64,000 nucleotides of DNA from Tridacna crocea. Its lineage: Eukaryota > Mollusca > Bivalvia > Cardiida > Cardiidae. The position numbers and the translations under genes are program-made. Location of the stretch: NCBI GenBank assembly GCA_943736015.1, contig OX031063.1, forward strand, positions 7,545,001-7,609,000. Direction: 5' to 3'. Below are positions 34,426-44,920 of this stretch, piece after piece. Under the pieces are notes generated by a model. The model ran no database searches and was not told where the DNA came from. It worked only from the letters and a program-made list of their open reading frames with translations. Within the stretch, counting starts at the first letter, position 1; every line of letters starts with the position of its first letter.

Positions 34426-35132
34426 ATAGCCCTTTTGGAAGTAAACCACCATCAAACTCTATATATCCAAGTCCACGAAATGATTATTTTTGTTACCATG
34501 ACAACAGAAAAAACATCAGTGACAATAAAGACAGAAATTTCATACAGGATAGCACAAGGGGACAGAATTCTCTAAATAATTGTGTTCAAAATTATTCGAA
34601 AACAGCAGAGAGGAGAGAAATCTTTAAAGGGAGAAAAAATCCAAAGCGGGTAATGTTCAGTGATGACCTTGAAAGTTCAAGTGCGACCTCAAATACTCTT
34701 TCATCAGTGACTTTCTCGGACCAGGATACAACAGTCCCAAGTTCGAGACCAACAACTTACAGTAGATTGCACAGTTTTGACAGCACAGGGGTAACATCGT
34801 CAAGAAATAATTTTCACCCCGGAGGTCCTCTGCGTCGATCAGTAGATCATCTTTTATTAACTCGGAACAATCGATATGCTAGAGAAAATAGAATAGACAA
34901 TAAAAACTTGCCATCTTTAAGTGAAAAACATAATTTGCCATCGAAAAACTGGTTAGACTATAGTTCAGACACAAATGCACCAGTTTTTTCATTGACACGT
35001 AAGTTACCTAGCCATTTAGATACCTCAAACAACAGGGCTTCTTTTCCAAACAGTTATAGTGTTCATCTTACAGACTTTCCATCCAGTCCATCGGGAACTG
35101 ACAACACAATTCCTAATGAACTTTGTGTTTAA
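34426..35132 (+). CDS. Protocadherin 1, exon 3 (C-terminal tail, stop codon)
   Basis: Terminal coding exon. The acceptor is ttccttacag; the first two bases complete a GAT codon begun in exon 2, giving DSPFGSKPPSNS. About 235 codons of low-complexity, Ser/Asn/Arg-rich cytoplasmic tail follow. An RVxF phosphatase-docking motif (KRVMF, 34644-34658) is followed by SDDLESS. The protein ends NELCV, a hydrophobic terminus compatible with a class II PDZ ligand. It is about 14 residues shorter than the equivalent end of the paralogue (NPDDLC followed by 13 more residues). The TAA stop lies inside the TTAA target site of an adjoining MITE. Another MITE ends 19 bp before the acceptor. The exon is therefore sandwiched between mobile elements. 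Confidence 0.85.
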
Positions 35133-35358
35133 CTCTTTACCAAATGACATCATTTTAGACTAGTTCAACTTGGAAGCATTTGCAGACGACACAATAAATG
35201 TGACTCAAAAATTGAAATTTGGTTTCAGAAGGGTAGAAAACATTGTGGGAAAGGGATAAAATGCTGGTTACCAGCATTTTCCTCTTTTCCCACAATGTTT
35301 TCAAAAGGGCTTCTTTACCAGGGTTGTGAAAACCCGGGATTGTTTTGTAAAGGGTTAA
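35129..35358 (+). mobile_element. MITE A, complete, overlapping the protocadherin 1 stop codon
   Basis: The left TTAA includes the TAA stop. Good core and right end TTTTGTAAAGGGTTAA. First of three MITEs in the 3' UTR. Confidence 0.92.
35193..35198 (+). promoter_or_regulatory. Candidate polyadenylation signal of protocadherin 1, supplied by a MITE
   Basis: AATAAA lies about 60 nt after the stop codon, inside the left arm of the MITE that abuts the stop. Many sub-family A copies have the same AATAAA in this arm (GACAAAATAAA). It could truncate the 3' UTR. No transcript evidence is available. Confidence 0.35.
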
Positions 35359-35533
35359 CTCTTTACCAAACTACAAAATATTTGACTTGCCAAAATTGAA
35401 AACCTTTGTGGGCATGAAATTGAAATAGGCTCAATTTTTTTTATTTGTCTCTGGAAGGGTAGAAAACACAATGGGAAGAGGAGAAAATACTGGTTACTAT
35501 GTTTTCAAAAGCCTTCTTTCCCCGACTCTTTAA
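35355..35533 (+). mobile_element. MITE A, core shortened
   Basis: TTAACTCTTTACCAAACTAC start; the right core arm is missing (GGTTACTATGTTTTC). Confidence 0.82.
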
Positions 35534-35811
35534 CCTTTTACTGCACCGCAAAATTGTAGAGTTATCCAAATTGGAAGCATTCGCAGATGACAATTTCATA
35601 GTGGTTAAAATGATGTAATTTTTCTTTGATAGGGTAAAAAACTTTGTGGGAAAAGGAGAAAATGGTTACCAGCATTTTCTCCTTTTCCCATAATGTTTTC
35701 TACTCAGCTGGAAACAAATTTTAATTTTTGAGTTACGATCCAATATTCTGTTGTCTGCAAATGCTTTCAAATTGGACCAGTGCAAAATTTTGTCGATTGG
35801 CAAAGAGTTAA
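35530..35811. mobile_element. MITE A, symmetrical variant
   Basis: Both termini are of the CGCAAAATT/AATTTTGTCG type with AATTGGAAGC and GCTTTCAAATT arms. Core centre GGAGAAAATGGTTACCAGC is slightly shortened on the left. Confidence 0.85.
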
Positions 35812-36010
35812 GTTGATGTCATGTATTTTGAAAATAACTATTACAAGTTTTTACCAATTTTCTCCATGAAAAAAAAAAAATGTTTGCTATGTCCTTTTGG
35901 ACTTGTTTTGCCAATTGACAGATTAATTATTGTAGAAATCCACACAAATCCTGTGATATGTAATATAAAAGGAACTTTTTTTTATAAATGTATTTGTACA
36001 TATTTAAAGA

Positions 36011-36016
36011 AATAAA
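36011..36016 (+). promoter_or_regulatory. Alternative polyadenylation signal of protocadherin 1
   Basis: AATAAA lies about 880 nt after the stop codon, beyond three consecutive MITEs and in ordinary AT-rich sequence. It is a second candidate for the 3' end. Confidence 0.35.
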
Positions 36017-36117
36017 TTACAGTGGGAATATGGACAAAATTAATCATGTTTTGTTTTTTTTGTTAGTTCCATGTTTTGTTTGTTATTTTTCTTGACCTAT
36101 AGAGCTCTTAACTCATT

Positions 36118-36335
36118 TCCATACAATCCATATATTGATGACCCAGAGAAAGAAGCCTTTAGAAAACATTGTGGGAAAATGAGAAAATGCTGGTAACCAG
36201 TATTTTCTGCTTTTCCCACAATATTTTCTACCTTTCACAACACAAATTTCGAATTTTCAGCCACTTTTATTTTGTTATAGGCAAATGCTTTCGATTTGGA
36301 CAAACCTAAAATATTCTCATTTGGTAACAAGTTAA
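36118..36335 (-). mobile_element. MITE A, complete
   Basis: TTAACTCATTTCCATACAAT start, core GCTGGTAACCAGT, TTAA end. Confidence 0.88.
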
Positions 36336-36634
36336 TTGATTCAACAGACATTTTGAAACAAGACCCAAAGATAGCACCATCAAGAATGGCATTGTATGTG
36401 CTATTTCAAGTAAAAAGCCAGTGCAGATAAAATATCACATGTCATGTTTTGCACAATCTGAGTTTCATGATAGCTGGTAAACCCTGCCCAAACCATGTCA
36501 CTTGGTCCATCTTAATGGTCAGTCTCATCAACACAGGGATCCGTAAACCTCACTCCAGTGTGACAGTAGATAGGAGTACCTGGGAAAGAAGCCTGAGGCC
36601 AGAGAGGAAGAGTTGTGATTGATTGCTTGTTTCT

Positions 36635-36830
36635 TGTATCACTGTTTTCAACATTATTTCAGTAATACCGTAGCGGCAACTGCACCTATCCATGCCTTCC
36701 TGCGGTTTCTATTACCAGCTCTTCCAATGATACTCTGCATGATATTCTTCGCAAGCCAGAGGCTGTTTTTCCAGATAATCATCATCAACAGAATGATAAG
36801 CTGTGAGAGAGAAATTCTGTAGCAATGACT
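36635..36830 (-). mobile_element. SINE, type L, partial
   Basis: Reverse of the type L body: CTGTTTTCAACATTATTTCA, then ATCCATGCCTTCCTG, TCTGCATGATATTCTTCGCA and a CATCATCAAC end. The tRNA head is lost. Confidence 0.6.
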
Positions 36831-36898
36831 ATTGTCATTACTAAGAAATGAAGTAAGAGAGGTGGGGACTAAAACCAGAGACCACTGTTCTCAAGCCT

Positions 36899-37443
36899 TG
36901 TAGGCTACATCTTCGCAAGTCAAATGTTACGATCCACTACGTTACTCTACCCTTGGCGGATTGAGCTTGATTTTGACAATCACCCAATACGCATTTTCAT
37001 TGGTTGCCGCTAGCTCTAATTGCATCAAATCAAATTGCTCGTAGCATTTCATCTTTCATAAAAATAGAACGGAGTCACATGAATACCTCCGTGGATGTGT
37101 GCAGGATCTGTAATGATTTATTACCAAAGAAAACATAGACAAACAATATTTACATAAAGTTTCAATGTGACCAATCAATTATCAAATGTTTTAGGCTTTA
37201 TCCCAGCACCTGACCATGGAATATCGATGTACATTTATGGTTATTGCTTCATGTTGAAATATTGTATTTGTAAGCAGGTTGTAAAATGACATTTCATTGG
37301 CTATAAGTATTATGATGTAAAGGGAGATTAAAAGCAGCATCCAATAGGGGGCGTGTCACGGGAATCTCGAAATTGGGCTCGATCCGCCAAGGTAAGATCT
37401 ATGTAGTGATCGTAACCTTGGCTCGCGAAGATATGTAGGCTAT
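36899..37443. mobile_element. Element with about 80-bp terminal inverted repeats
   Basis: Left arm 36899-36977 and right arm 37366-37443 are imperfect reverse complements, sharing CTACATCTTCGC, GTTACGATC and CCTTGGCGGAT. The interior of about 390 bp is AT-rich with no coding capacity seen. Superfamily unknown; the arms could also be derived from a SINE pair. Confidence 0.55.
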
Positions 37444-37502
37444 GGACTGCGCTGCCAGGGCCAAGCTGAGAGTTATGCATATAACTGGTGAAAACTAAAG
37501 TC

Positions 37503-37727
37503 TTAACCGTATACCACACAATCCCGATTTTTAACACCCGTGTGAAAGAAGCCTTTTGAAAACATTGTGAGAAAAGGAGAAAATGCTGGTAACCAACATT
37601 TTCTCCTTTTCCCACAATGTTTTCTATCCTTCACAAAACAGACTTAAAGTTTTCACTTTTATTTTGTCGTCTGTAAATGGTTTCAATTTGGACCAGTCCA
37701 AAATTATGTCGTTTGGTAAAGGGTCAA
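37503..37727 (-). mobile_element. MITE A, complete
   Basis: TTAACCGTATACCACACAAT start, core GCTGGTAACCAAC; right end TCAA. Confidence 0.88.
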
Positions 37728-37858
37728 GTAATAACCAAACAATAAAATTTTTGGCTTGTCCAAATCAAAAGAATTTGCAGACGACAAAATAAAAGTGACT
37801 GAAAATTTGAAATTAGTTTTGTGAAGGGTGAAAAACATTGTGGGAAAAGGAGAAAATT
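37724..37858 (+). mobile_element. MITE A, left half cut by a SINE
   Basis: AACCAAACAATAAAATTTTTG to the left core arm GTGGGAAAAGGAGAAAAT, then an abrupt switch to type M SINE sequence. Confidence 0.85.
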
Positions 37859-37859
37859 C

Positions 37860-38190
37860 AAGTAAATCAAGGGAGAAAAGTGTGCCCAACGCGAGACTCA
37901 AACCCTTGACCACCGGAACACTAGTACCGCAGCTCTACCAACTAAGCTAGCCGGGCATCTGGTCGTGAGTCTACCCAACATCATAAATCACAACACTCTT
38001 CCCCCTCCTGATTTTTGGGAGTAACCAGCTTCCCCTTCAGTCCCCAAGGATCACCGGTGCCGCATTCCGCCTTCACCAATTTACCTTGTAGTCGATGAAG
38101 TAAATCAAGGGAGAAAAGTGTGCCCTATGCCCGACTCGAACCCAACGAACCCTGGAACACAAGTACCGCAGCTCCTCCAACTGAGCTAAA
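37860..38190 (-). mobile_element. Two tandem tRNA-derived SINE units, type M
   Basis: Both units start AAGTAAATCAAGGGAGAAAA at 37862 and 38098. They continue through a reversed B box (GACTCAAACCC; GACTCGAACCC) to reversed A-box sequence (CAGCTCTACCAACTAAGCTA; CAGCTCCTCCAACTGAGCTA). The segment between contains a pyrimidine-rich CTTCCCCCTCCTG tail. The first unit directly truncates a MITE at 37858. Confidence 0.7.
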
Positions 38191-38718
38191 CTAAAAATTT
38201 GCTATGAATAAAAATGAGTATTATTGCAATACTTTAAACAAGCCACTTTCTCCTTTTTATTCCCTTTTTTAGAATTATCATTTATAAATCTAAAACCAAT
38301 ATATTTTTATTAAAAAGGGAAATAATAATTATGTACCTCCCTTGTCTTGAAACTTACAAAAGTATCAAAAAACAGTTTCAAGGTAGACATCAAAGGAATT
38401 TCTGGTTGGTTAGAAATGTGCAAAAATATCATATCAGTAAAAATTCATATTTATCAACTATCAAGAAATTTTATTTCGTGTTGCACTAGAAGTGTTTAGC
38501 GTTCAGGTCTTCTACCTTAAATGCAGCAAGGGAGGTAAATCTGTACATACATCTTAATAAAGTGATAGTTACCTCCCTTGTAAGTGATCGAGAAATTTAC
38601 AGGAAAAGAGTAATTTTTCACTTTTTTGGCAATCTGTTTATGAAAAAATAAAGACAAAACTGCCCCATGCAACTATAGAATTTGATAAAATTAGTTAAAC
38701 CCCTAAAATGCGAAATAT
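38191..38718. repeat. TACCTCCCTTG inverted and direct repeats
   Basis: TACCTCCCTTG at 38335 and its complement CAAGGGAGGTA at about 38527 face each other across about 190 bp; TTACCTCCCTTG recurs at 38573. Possible short element ends; no target duplication identified. Confidence 0.4.
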
Positions 38719-38962
38719 TTTATCCCATTACCTGACTAAACATATGTGAAAGCATGGCCAGACAACAAATTAGAAGTGGTTCAAATTATGATAAATGCAT
38801 GTACATGACTTGTATGTAATTATGACTGTGACAGGGTTGAAAGTATTGTGGAAAAAAGGAGAAAATGATGTTTACCAGCATTTTCTCCTTTTTTGCACAA
38901 TGTTTTCAAAGGTCCTCTTTCTCTATGTCATTTAAGCTTGGGATTGTATGGCAAAGGGTTAA
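38719..38962 (+). mobile_element. MITE E
   Basis: TCCCATTACCTGACTAAACA start, ACAACAAATTAGAAG in the left arm, core around TGTTTACCAGC, end ATGGCAAAGGGTTAA. Confidence 0.78.
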
Positions 38963-39324
38963 ATCACTAGAAGACTTGCAATTATGCCAAACAAAATACG
39001 GGTACTTTGCCATTTCAAGGTTTTTTCACCTGCAACATTTTGCCCATTTTTCCATTTTCTATGCATTCTGATCTTGATCTACAGTTAAAGTGTTCTGTGT
39101 GGTATTTTTCAGCGCAAGAGTTAAGTTAAATTGATGGCAAGTTTGGTTGATCATGACCCTACAGATACCATGAGCAGTTAGGCATTTGTAGCAAGAAAGG
39201 CAACTCTGTATGTAATGCCTAATAAGACTGTACAAATTACCTCCCCTGAGAGAAAAAAGAGGCCAGGAGTGGGAGAGGACAATTTTCCTGGATTTTTTTT
39301 TTAAACTTGTTTTTGTTAATAGAT

Positions 39325-39490
39325 TTAACTCTTAACCACACAATGACAGTGCAATGACAGTGATAGAGAAAGCTTTTGAAAACATTGTGGGAAAAGGAGA
39401 AATGCTGATGATCAGCATTTTCTCCTTTTTCCTGCAACATTTTCGAAATGCTTTTTCTTCAAGGTTGTTAAAATTAAAGATTGTTCACTT
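39325..39490. mobile_element. MITE A, short symmetrical variant of the other end
   Basis: Both outer ends resemble the ACACAATCCC terminus; core GGAGAAATGCTGATGATCAGC with its complement. Confidence 0.7.
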
Positions 39491-39704
39491 AGACCCTTTA
39501 CCAGATAATGAAGACTTGTAACACCCAGAAAGAGAAAGCTTTTGAAAACATTGTTGGAAAAGGAGAAAATGCTGGTAACCACCATTTTCTCTTTTTACCA
39601 CAATGTTTTCTAACTGTTGATAACAATTTTCAATTTTTCAGTTATGTTTATTTTGCAGTCTGCAATTGTTTTCAATTTGGACCAGTCTAAAGTTTTGATG
39701 TTTA
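39489..39704 (-). mobile_element. MITE A, diverged
   Basis: ACCCTTTACCAGATAATGAA start, core around GGTAACCACC, right arm GTCTGCAATTGTTTTCAATT. Confidence 0.8.
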
Positions 39705-39716
39705 AACAGTTGCAGA

Positions 39717-39840
39717 TTAACTCTATACTAGATGCCAAAGTTTCAACAGAGTCCCATGCTGAAATCATTTGAAGATGACAAATAAAATATGGATCAAATT
39801 ATGGGGTTTTGTTTTTTATAGAACGTAAAACATCGTGGGA
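39717..39840 (+). mobile_element. MITE left half
   Basis: TTAACTCTATACTAGATGCC to ACGTAAAACATCGTGGGA, cut by a type G SINE. Confidence 0.65.
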
Positions 39841-39987
39841 TTTCTCACACCAGTACCGATACAACATTCTTTCAAAGTCAGTGCCTACTTTATCTCCCAT
39901 GCATCAGAGGTGAGAGACATGACATCACTGGAAAGTAAGTTCCCCTTCGACAGGTATCGAATCTTCAATCACCACATAGAGATACCT
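39838..39987 (-). mobile_element. tRNA-derived SINE, type G, partial
   Basis: CATGCATCAGAGGTGAGAGA, GGAAAGTAAGTTCCCCTTCG and CAGGTATCGAATCTTCAATC match the family body and head. It is truncated on the left against a broken MITE and on the right against a hairpin F element. Confidence 0.6.
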
Positions 39988-40185
39988 GGGCTTGTATTCA
40001 CCAACCATTCTTAAGAAAATTCTTTGTCGTATTCTTCAAGATTTTCTGACAGTGAAAGTAACAGAACTTCTGATTGGCTAAACCAAATGCTTTAGCCAAT
40101 CAGAAGTTCTGTTACTTTCACATTGACTAAATTCTGAAGAACAAGACAAAGAACGTTCTTACCAGTGGTTGGTGAATACGGACCC
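39988..40185. mobile_element. Hairpin MITE, family F
   Basis: About 198 bp that folds on itself from end to end. The ends are TATTCACCAACCATTCTTAA and its complement; the centre is GTAACAGAACTTCTGATTGG and its complement around a short loop. Three more copies occur at 42.7, 43.2 and 49.7 kb. Confidence 0.75.
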
Positions 40186-40339
40186 TGGCGTTGCTTTCTA
40201 AAAGCGAAAAAGAGGGCCCATAATTGCCCTGTATCGCTCCACTGGCTTTTTAACCATGACCCTAAAAGTAATACATTCAGGTTAATTCATTGGCATGAAA
40301 GGTTAAGTTCTTTGGTAAAACCTGAATGATAGAAACTAC

Positions 40340-40453
40340 AATGTTTTCCTCCCTTCCTACAACAAGTTTAAATTCTTCAGTCACATTTATTGTCGTTTGC
40401 AAATGCTTTCAATATTGGCCAGTCTAAAATGTTATCATTTAGTAAAGAGTTAA
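40340..40453 (-). mobile_element. MITE A, right half
   Basis: ACAATGTTTTCCTCCCTTCC through the GTCGTTTGCAAATGCTTTC arm to the closing TTAA. Confidence 0.8.
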
Positions 40454-40489
40454 ATCATCTTGTGAACACCACTGGTAATATTTTCAAAT

Positions 40490-40605
40490 GAATTTCAATA
40501 ATTAAGTGTACCTATCATGGTGTTTCTTTTACCAGTGCTTTGCATGATTTTCTTTCCAAGCAACTGGCTGCTTTCCCACATGATCATCGTCGAGTCAACA
40601 CACAT
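40490..40605 (-). mobile_element. SINE, type L, fragment
   Basis: Reverse of the type L body: CCAGTGCTTTGCATGATTTT, CAAGCAACTGGCTGCTTTCC and CACATGATCATCGTCGAG. Fragment only. Confidence 0.6.
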
Positions 40606-40849
40606 GAAAAGAGAAACTAATTGGCAAAAATGAATACAAATAAAGACAACTTCATTGTTGAATAGTTTTTTAATATTTTCTCTTCTGAGGGAATTCCATT
40701 TTGATTCCCTCTGATTTATTGAGTAAATATATTCACTCATGTACAAATATTTATAAAACAATTGAGTACAGATATTATCAACAATATGACAACATTTTAC
40801 ATTAACCTCACACATTCTTTTACATCATACTTATGAACGGTCGAGTGGT

Positions 40850-42688
40850 TGTTTTTTTTTTCAAGGCAGTAACACTGTTTCTAATCTGCCTTTCACAAAT
40901 AACTTACTTCCATTGAGAAACTTTTCTGCAAAGTTACATGAAAAATAAGATCAAAACAATCAAGCTGAATGAAGACCAATTTTCCAAAGTTATTATTTCC
41001 TTTTTTTTTAAACTTAAAACTTTGCCTGAAAATAGAAAATATATAGGAAAAAAAATCTACATTAAAACAAAAATGTTTTTCTCATTATAGGAAACATACT
41101 CCCTCAAGAAATGTGTGATGCCAATTTATTTATTAGAAGAACATGTGAACTAAAATATGTATACAGGTGAACTAAAATTTTAGTAAATAACTTGAACAAA
41201 AAAGCAGGTCTTAAAGATTTTATTTCTTACTCCTTAAAATATCTAATATCTGAAATGTTACTGGCAAAAGTTGGCATTACCAATATAGAGGGCATCTTTT
41301 AAAGCCTATTTTACCTGTTACTCTCCAAGTTGCTGAATGAAAAAAAAACAAAGCCAGGTTTATAAAATTAATGTAGTTTCAAATTTATTGGCAGATTCCT
41401 TTCTTTTATTATAAAATATATCTGCAAATTTTTGTTCTGTATTGCATAATTTGGTTGTCTTTTTACCATGCTAGAACAACATAAGTATAAGTTTATAGTC
41501 CTTTATTAGCATACAAAAAAATCCATAAAGCAATGGATTTGCTAATAATTGTTATACAAATTCCACAAACTCATGGTGGAAACATTTATTTAAAAATAGT
41601 TTAAAATGAGATTTTGATAAAATTTCAATGATTCTCTGATGGGGGTTTTATCTGCAAATAATTTTTCCCAAGAGATGAAAACTATACTAGGCCAAGAAAC
41701 GCATGGTAACCTTTCAAGGAAGTTTAGAGGTGTATAACCAGACTGAGAATTCTAAATTATGATTTTATGTTTACCACTGATCAGTTTTGAGTATTTTGAC
41801 AAAATTTCATTTCAGTATGGCCAAAAAGAAATGAGGAAATGGCTTCTTATTGACAGTACCCTCTCCTCAGTGAAAATAAGTAGTGACTGACTGCATATTG
41901 AGACTCAAAGCTTTTGTTCAATATCATGTATGGTGCCCGGTGTTTCTTTTTCGTCCTAGTATAATAACCAACTCTATTATTTTAATAAACAGTAAGTCAT
42001 ATGTCTTGTACTGAATGAACTAAATTGTGATCAAAATCCAGGACACATGTTCCTTTCATTCTTTTTAGCTGCATAGAAAAGTTTCATGCCTCTATTGAAG
42101 ATAGGAAGAAAAACATTTAGGGACCTGCTGTCTATATATACATGTATTTTTTATTTCTTATTTGAAGTAACATCTCAGAACATTCATGCAATATTCACAG
42201 TTATTTTTCTATACAAATTCACTAACATTCATGATTAATTTAGAGAGAAAGAAAGAGGAATAGGAAAGTATCATAAAGCTTTAAAAGTGCACTTACTTTG
42301 TAATATAAAACAATTAAGGATAAAAATGCATTAAAGAGTCTTAAAAATTAAACAATTTAAATCAAAGTCCTTTTCTAAATAAAGATCATGGTCTTTTTCT
42401 TTTTGTCTTTTGAAGTACATTACAATAATTCTTACTTCATCCATTAAGACGTGTAAAGTAATTTGAATCCTATCTACTTAACTACTATTCTAGTTTTATT
42501 TTTCAGTTTACTTTTTTCTATTCCAACTGTAATAAAATTTAAAATTTCAAGTAAGTACACCTTTAAAGTCCTTAGAACAATAACAGACTAGCACATTAAT
42601 GAGTCATCACTTTCATATATAAAATACTGGCACAATGCAATGAGAAAGTAGCCGACAATGACAAATGAGGTCATGCTACATGTGTCTG
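40850..42688. other. Repeat-poor AT-rich island between the two genes
   Basis: About 1.8 kb with no MITE, SINE or ORF of note, in a region otherwise saturated with elements. Confidence 0.45.
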
Positions 42689-42870
42689 GTGCAACATTCA
42701 TCAACTATTCCAAATTGCACTCTTAGTCTAATTTTCACTGTAAAAAGTGACACAATTTCTGATTGGCTAACAATTGGTTTAGCAAGAGCTAAACATTTTG
42801 GTCTAGGCAATCAGAAATTGTGAGAAAATTCTTGCAAGTTACAGTCTGCAAATGCAATTTAGAATGGTAC
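42689..42870. mobile_element. Hairpin MITE, family F, diverged
   Basis: CAACATTCATCAACTATTC at one end and CACAATTTCTGATTGGCTAA with its complement in the middle identify it. The right end is decayed. Confidence 0.6.
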
Positions 42871-42938
42871 TATATATAAAACCAACTGTCCTAAATTTTG
42901 ATCCAACTCCTAATTCAAAGCTACAGGTTGGTGATTGG

Positions 42939-43167
42939 TTAACTCTTTACCACACAGTCCCGACTTTTAACGACCCTAGGAAAGAAGCCTTTTGAAAACA
43001 TTGTAGGAAAAGGAGAAAATGCTGGTAACCAGCATTTTCTCCTTTTCCCACAATGTTTTCTACCCTTCCCAAACCAAAGTACAATTTTTCAGTCACATTC
43101 ATTTTGTAGTCTGCAAATGCTTTCAATTTGGTCTGGTCCAAAATTTTGCCGTTTGGTAAAGGGTTAA
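42939..43167 (-). mobile_element. MITE A, complete
   Basis: TTAA ends; very good core with one mismatch (GTAGG versus CCCAC). Confidence 0.93.
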
Positions 43168-43189
43168 GGCTAAATGCCTTGGGATTCAG

Positions 43190-43387
43190 AGGTCTACATT
43201 CACCAACCATTCTTAAAAATTCTTATTCTCTAAGACAATATGAATTTGAATGCAAAAGAACTTCTGATAGGCTAAACCAAATGGTTAGGCTAAACCAAAT
43301 GGTTTAGCCAATCAGAAGTTGTGTTACTTTCTATATCTGTTGTCAGACTGGAGAATGTTCAGATGAATTTTTGGTGAATTCAAACCC
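43190..43387. mobile_element. Hairpin MITE, family F
   Basis: CTACATTCACCAACCATTCT at the left and TTTGGTGAATTCAAACCC at the right. A central AACTTCTGATAGGCTAAACC and its complement flank a short internal duplication of GGCTAAACCAAATGGTT. It begins 23 bp after a MITE A copy. Confidence 0.7.
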
Positions 43388-43621
43388 AGGTGGCTAGCCC
43401 AGTAATCATGAATAGGATCAGAACGAGGAAAGTTAGTAAACAAAACCCAAAGATGCCACTTTGCCAACATTCACACTTAAAAAATGATGTTATTAAAACT
43501 GTGATTTTGCAGTTTTAAAAATACAGCCACGGTTATCTTCCATCAGTAACTTTATACATATATTTTCTTTTTGTATTTTGTTTTCTTTTGTATGTGTAAT
43601 ATCAAATTTGAGTTATGGTTA

Positions 43622-43627
43622 TTTATT
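43622..43627 (-). promoter_or_regulatory. Candidate polyadenylation signal of protocadherin 2
   Basis: TTTATT on the plus strand reads AATAAA on the gene strand, about 840 nt after the TAG. I saw no nearer canonical hexamer. Weak evidence. Confidence 0.25.
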
Positions 43628-43654
43628 TTTTCCAGTTAAGAACAACACAGTTAT

Positions 43655-43885
43655 TTAAACCTCTACCGAACAATGCCAGGTTTTAATGACCCCAGGAACA
43701 AAGCCTTTGGAAAACACTGTGGTAACAGAGAGAAAATGCTGCTAACCAGCATTTTCTCCTTTTTCCACAATGTTTTTAGAAGGCTTCAAGGTTAAATACA
43801 GTCATTTAAGCCAACTTTAATTTTTCATCTGCAAATGCTTTCAATTTGGACAAGTCTAAAATATTATTGTTCGGTAAAGAGTTAA
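43655..43885 (-). mobile_element. MITE A, diverged
   Basis: TTAA ends; core GCTGCTAACCAGC with several left-arm changes. Confidence 0.85.
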
Positions 43886-44249
43886 ATAGTGTGTAGGCTA
43901 CATTTTGTGTAAGCATGAATGTTGGGACAGGTATCACCAATTTGCACAATCACCAATTTTCACAGTAACCTGAAACAGTTCACAGTCATTTTCGGCATAA
44001 ACATGACAAATTTTAACATAATTTGTTTGACATGATTGAGAATCTAGAACACATCATTTGTTCCTGAGACCATCTTCAAGTCCATTGGTGACGAAATTCC
44101 AACCAACAATATCTAAAACTTGAATCAAATGAGTACAAAATTCAAGTCGAACATTTCAGGTCATCACCAAGATGAAATTTTCTGATCAAACTGATTATAA
44201 TTTCAATAGCACCAAATTGTTCCTTTCAACTTTAATCAAACAACTCCAA

Positions 44250-44370
44250 CTTCGAAAATATGTGGGAAAAGGAAAAAATGCTAGCTACCTGCATTTGATC
44301 TTATTCCCCAAAATGTTTTCAAAAGCCTTCTCTTCATGTTCTAAAACATGAAATTGCTTGATACAGTTAA
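44250..44370 (+). mobile_element. MITE remnant in the 3' UTR of protocadherin 2
   Basis: AAAATATGTGGGAAAAGGAA and CCCCAAAATGTTTTCAAAAG around a decayed GCTAGCTACCTGC centre. Confidence 0.6.
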
Positions 44371-44465
44371 ACTTTCTCAATGCATCTGAATAAATTAAAA
44401 CAGTTGGCACATTTGAATTCCTTCGGTTTCACACTTATCTATCGAAAGAGTCCCGGTACGAAATG

Positions 44466-44920
44466 CTATACAATCACATCCTTGAAGAACAGTTCATCGA
44501 TTTCATTGCACAAATCGTCTGGATTGATGGTATAGCTGCCTGATGTGGTTGTACTTGCATCATCACGACATACTGTAGCCATTTCACTAACGTCTTCAAT
44601 GTCCGCTACAGAATATGGTAAACCAGGAGTCGTCATCTGTGAGTCTAAATACATACTATGTGAAGTACCACTGATTGTGAACAATTCATGTTGTCTACTC
44701 GGAGTTTTATGTATAGAGGACAGAACACTAGAACTAAGATGCGGTAATTTCACACTGGCCACTGTTGTATTAGCAGTCACACTATCATCACTAAAACTTA
44801 TGTTTCTTGGATAACTGTCCACAGGTATCGGTGGAGGTGGTCGCCGTGGTAACAACTTTTGCTGAGGTGTATGACCTTGACCTTTTGGGTTTCTCTGTGG
44901 GTAATATGGTTTCCTGTCTT
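44466..44920 (-). CDS. Protocadherin 2, exon 4 (C-terminal tail, stop codon)
   Basis: Terminal coding exon after a gcttatttcag acceptor, entered in phase 1, giving NEDRKPYYPQRNPKGQG. It contains a Pro-rich stretch (LLPRRPPPPIPVDSY) that could be an SH3 or EVH1 ligand. RNISFSDDS follows (RNISF is RVxF-like, 44793-44807) and aligns with KRVMFSDDLESS of the paralogue. The end is NPDDLCNEIDELFFKDVIV then TAG. The last residues (VIV) fit a class II PDZ ligand. A TTTATT (AATAAA on this strand) at 43622-43627 is a possible polyadenylation signal. Confidence 0.86.

Noticed and set aside
37880..38190. tRNA genes on the minus strand
   Set aside because: Tandem SINE units with the same flanks; B box decayed in one.
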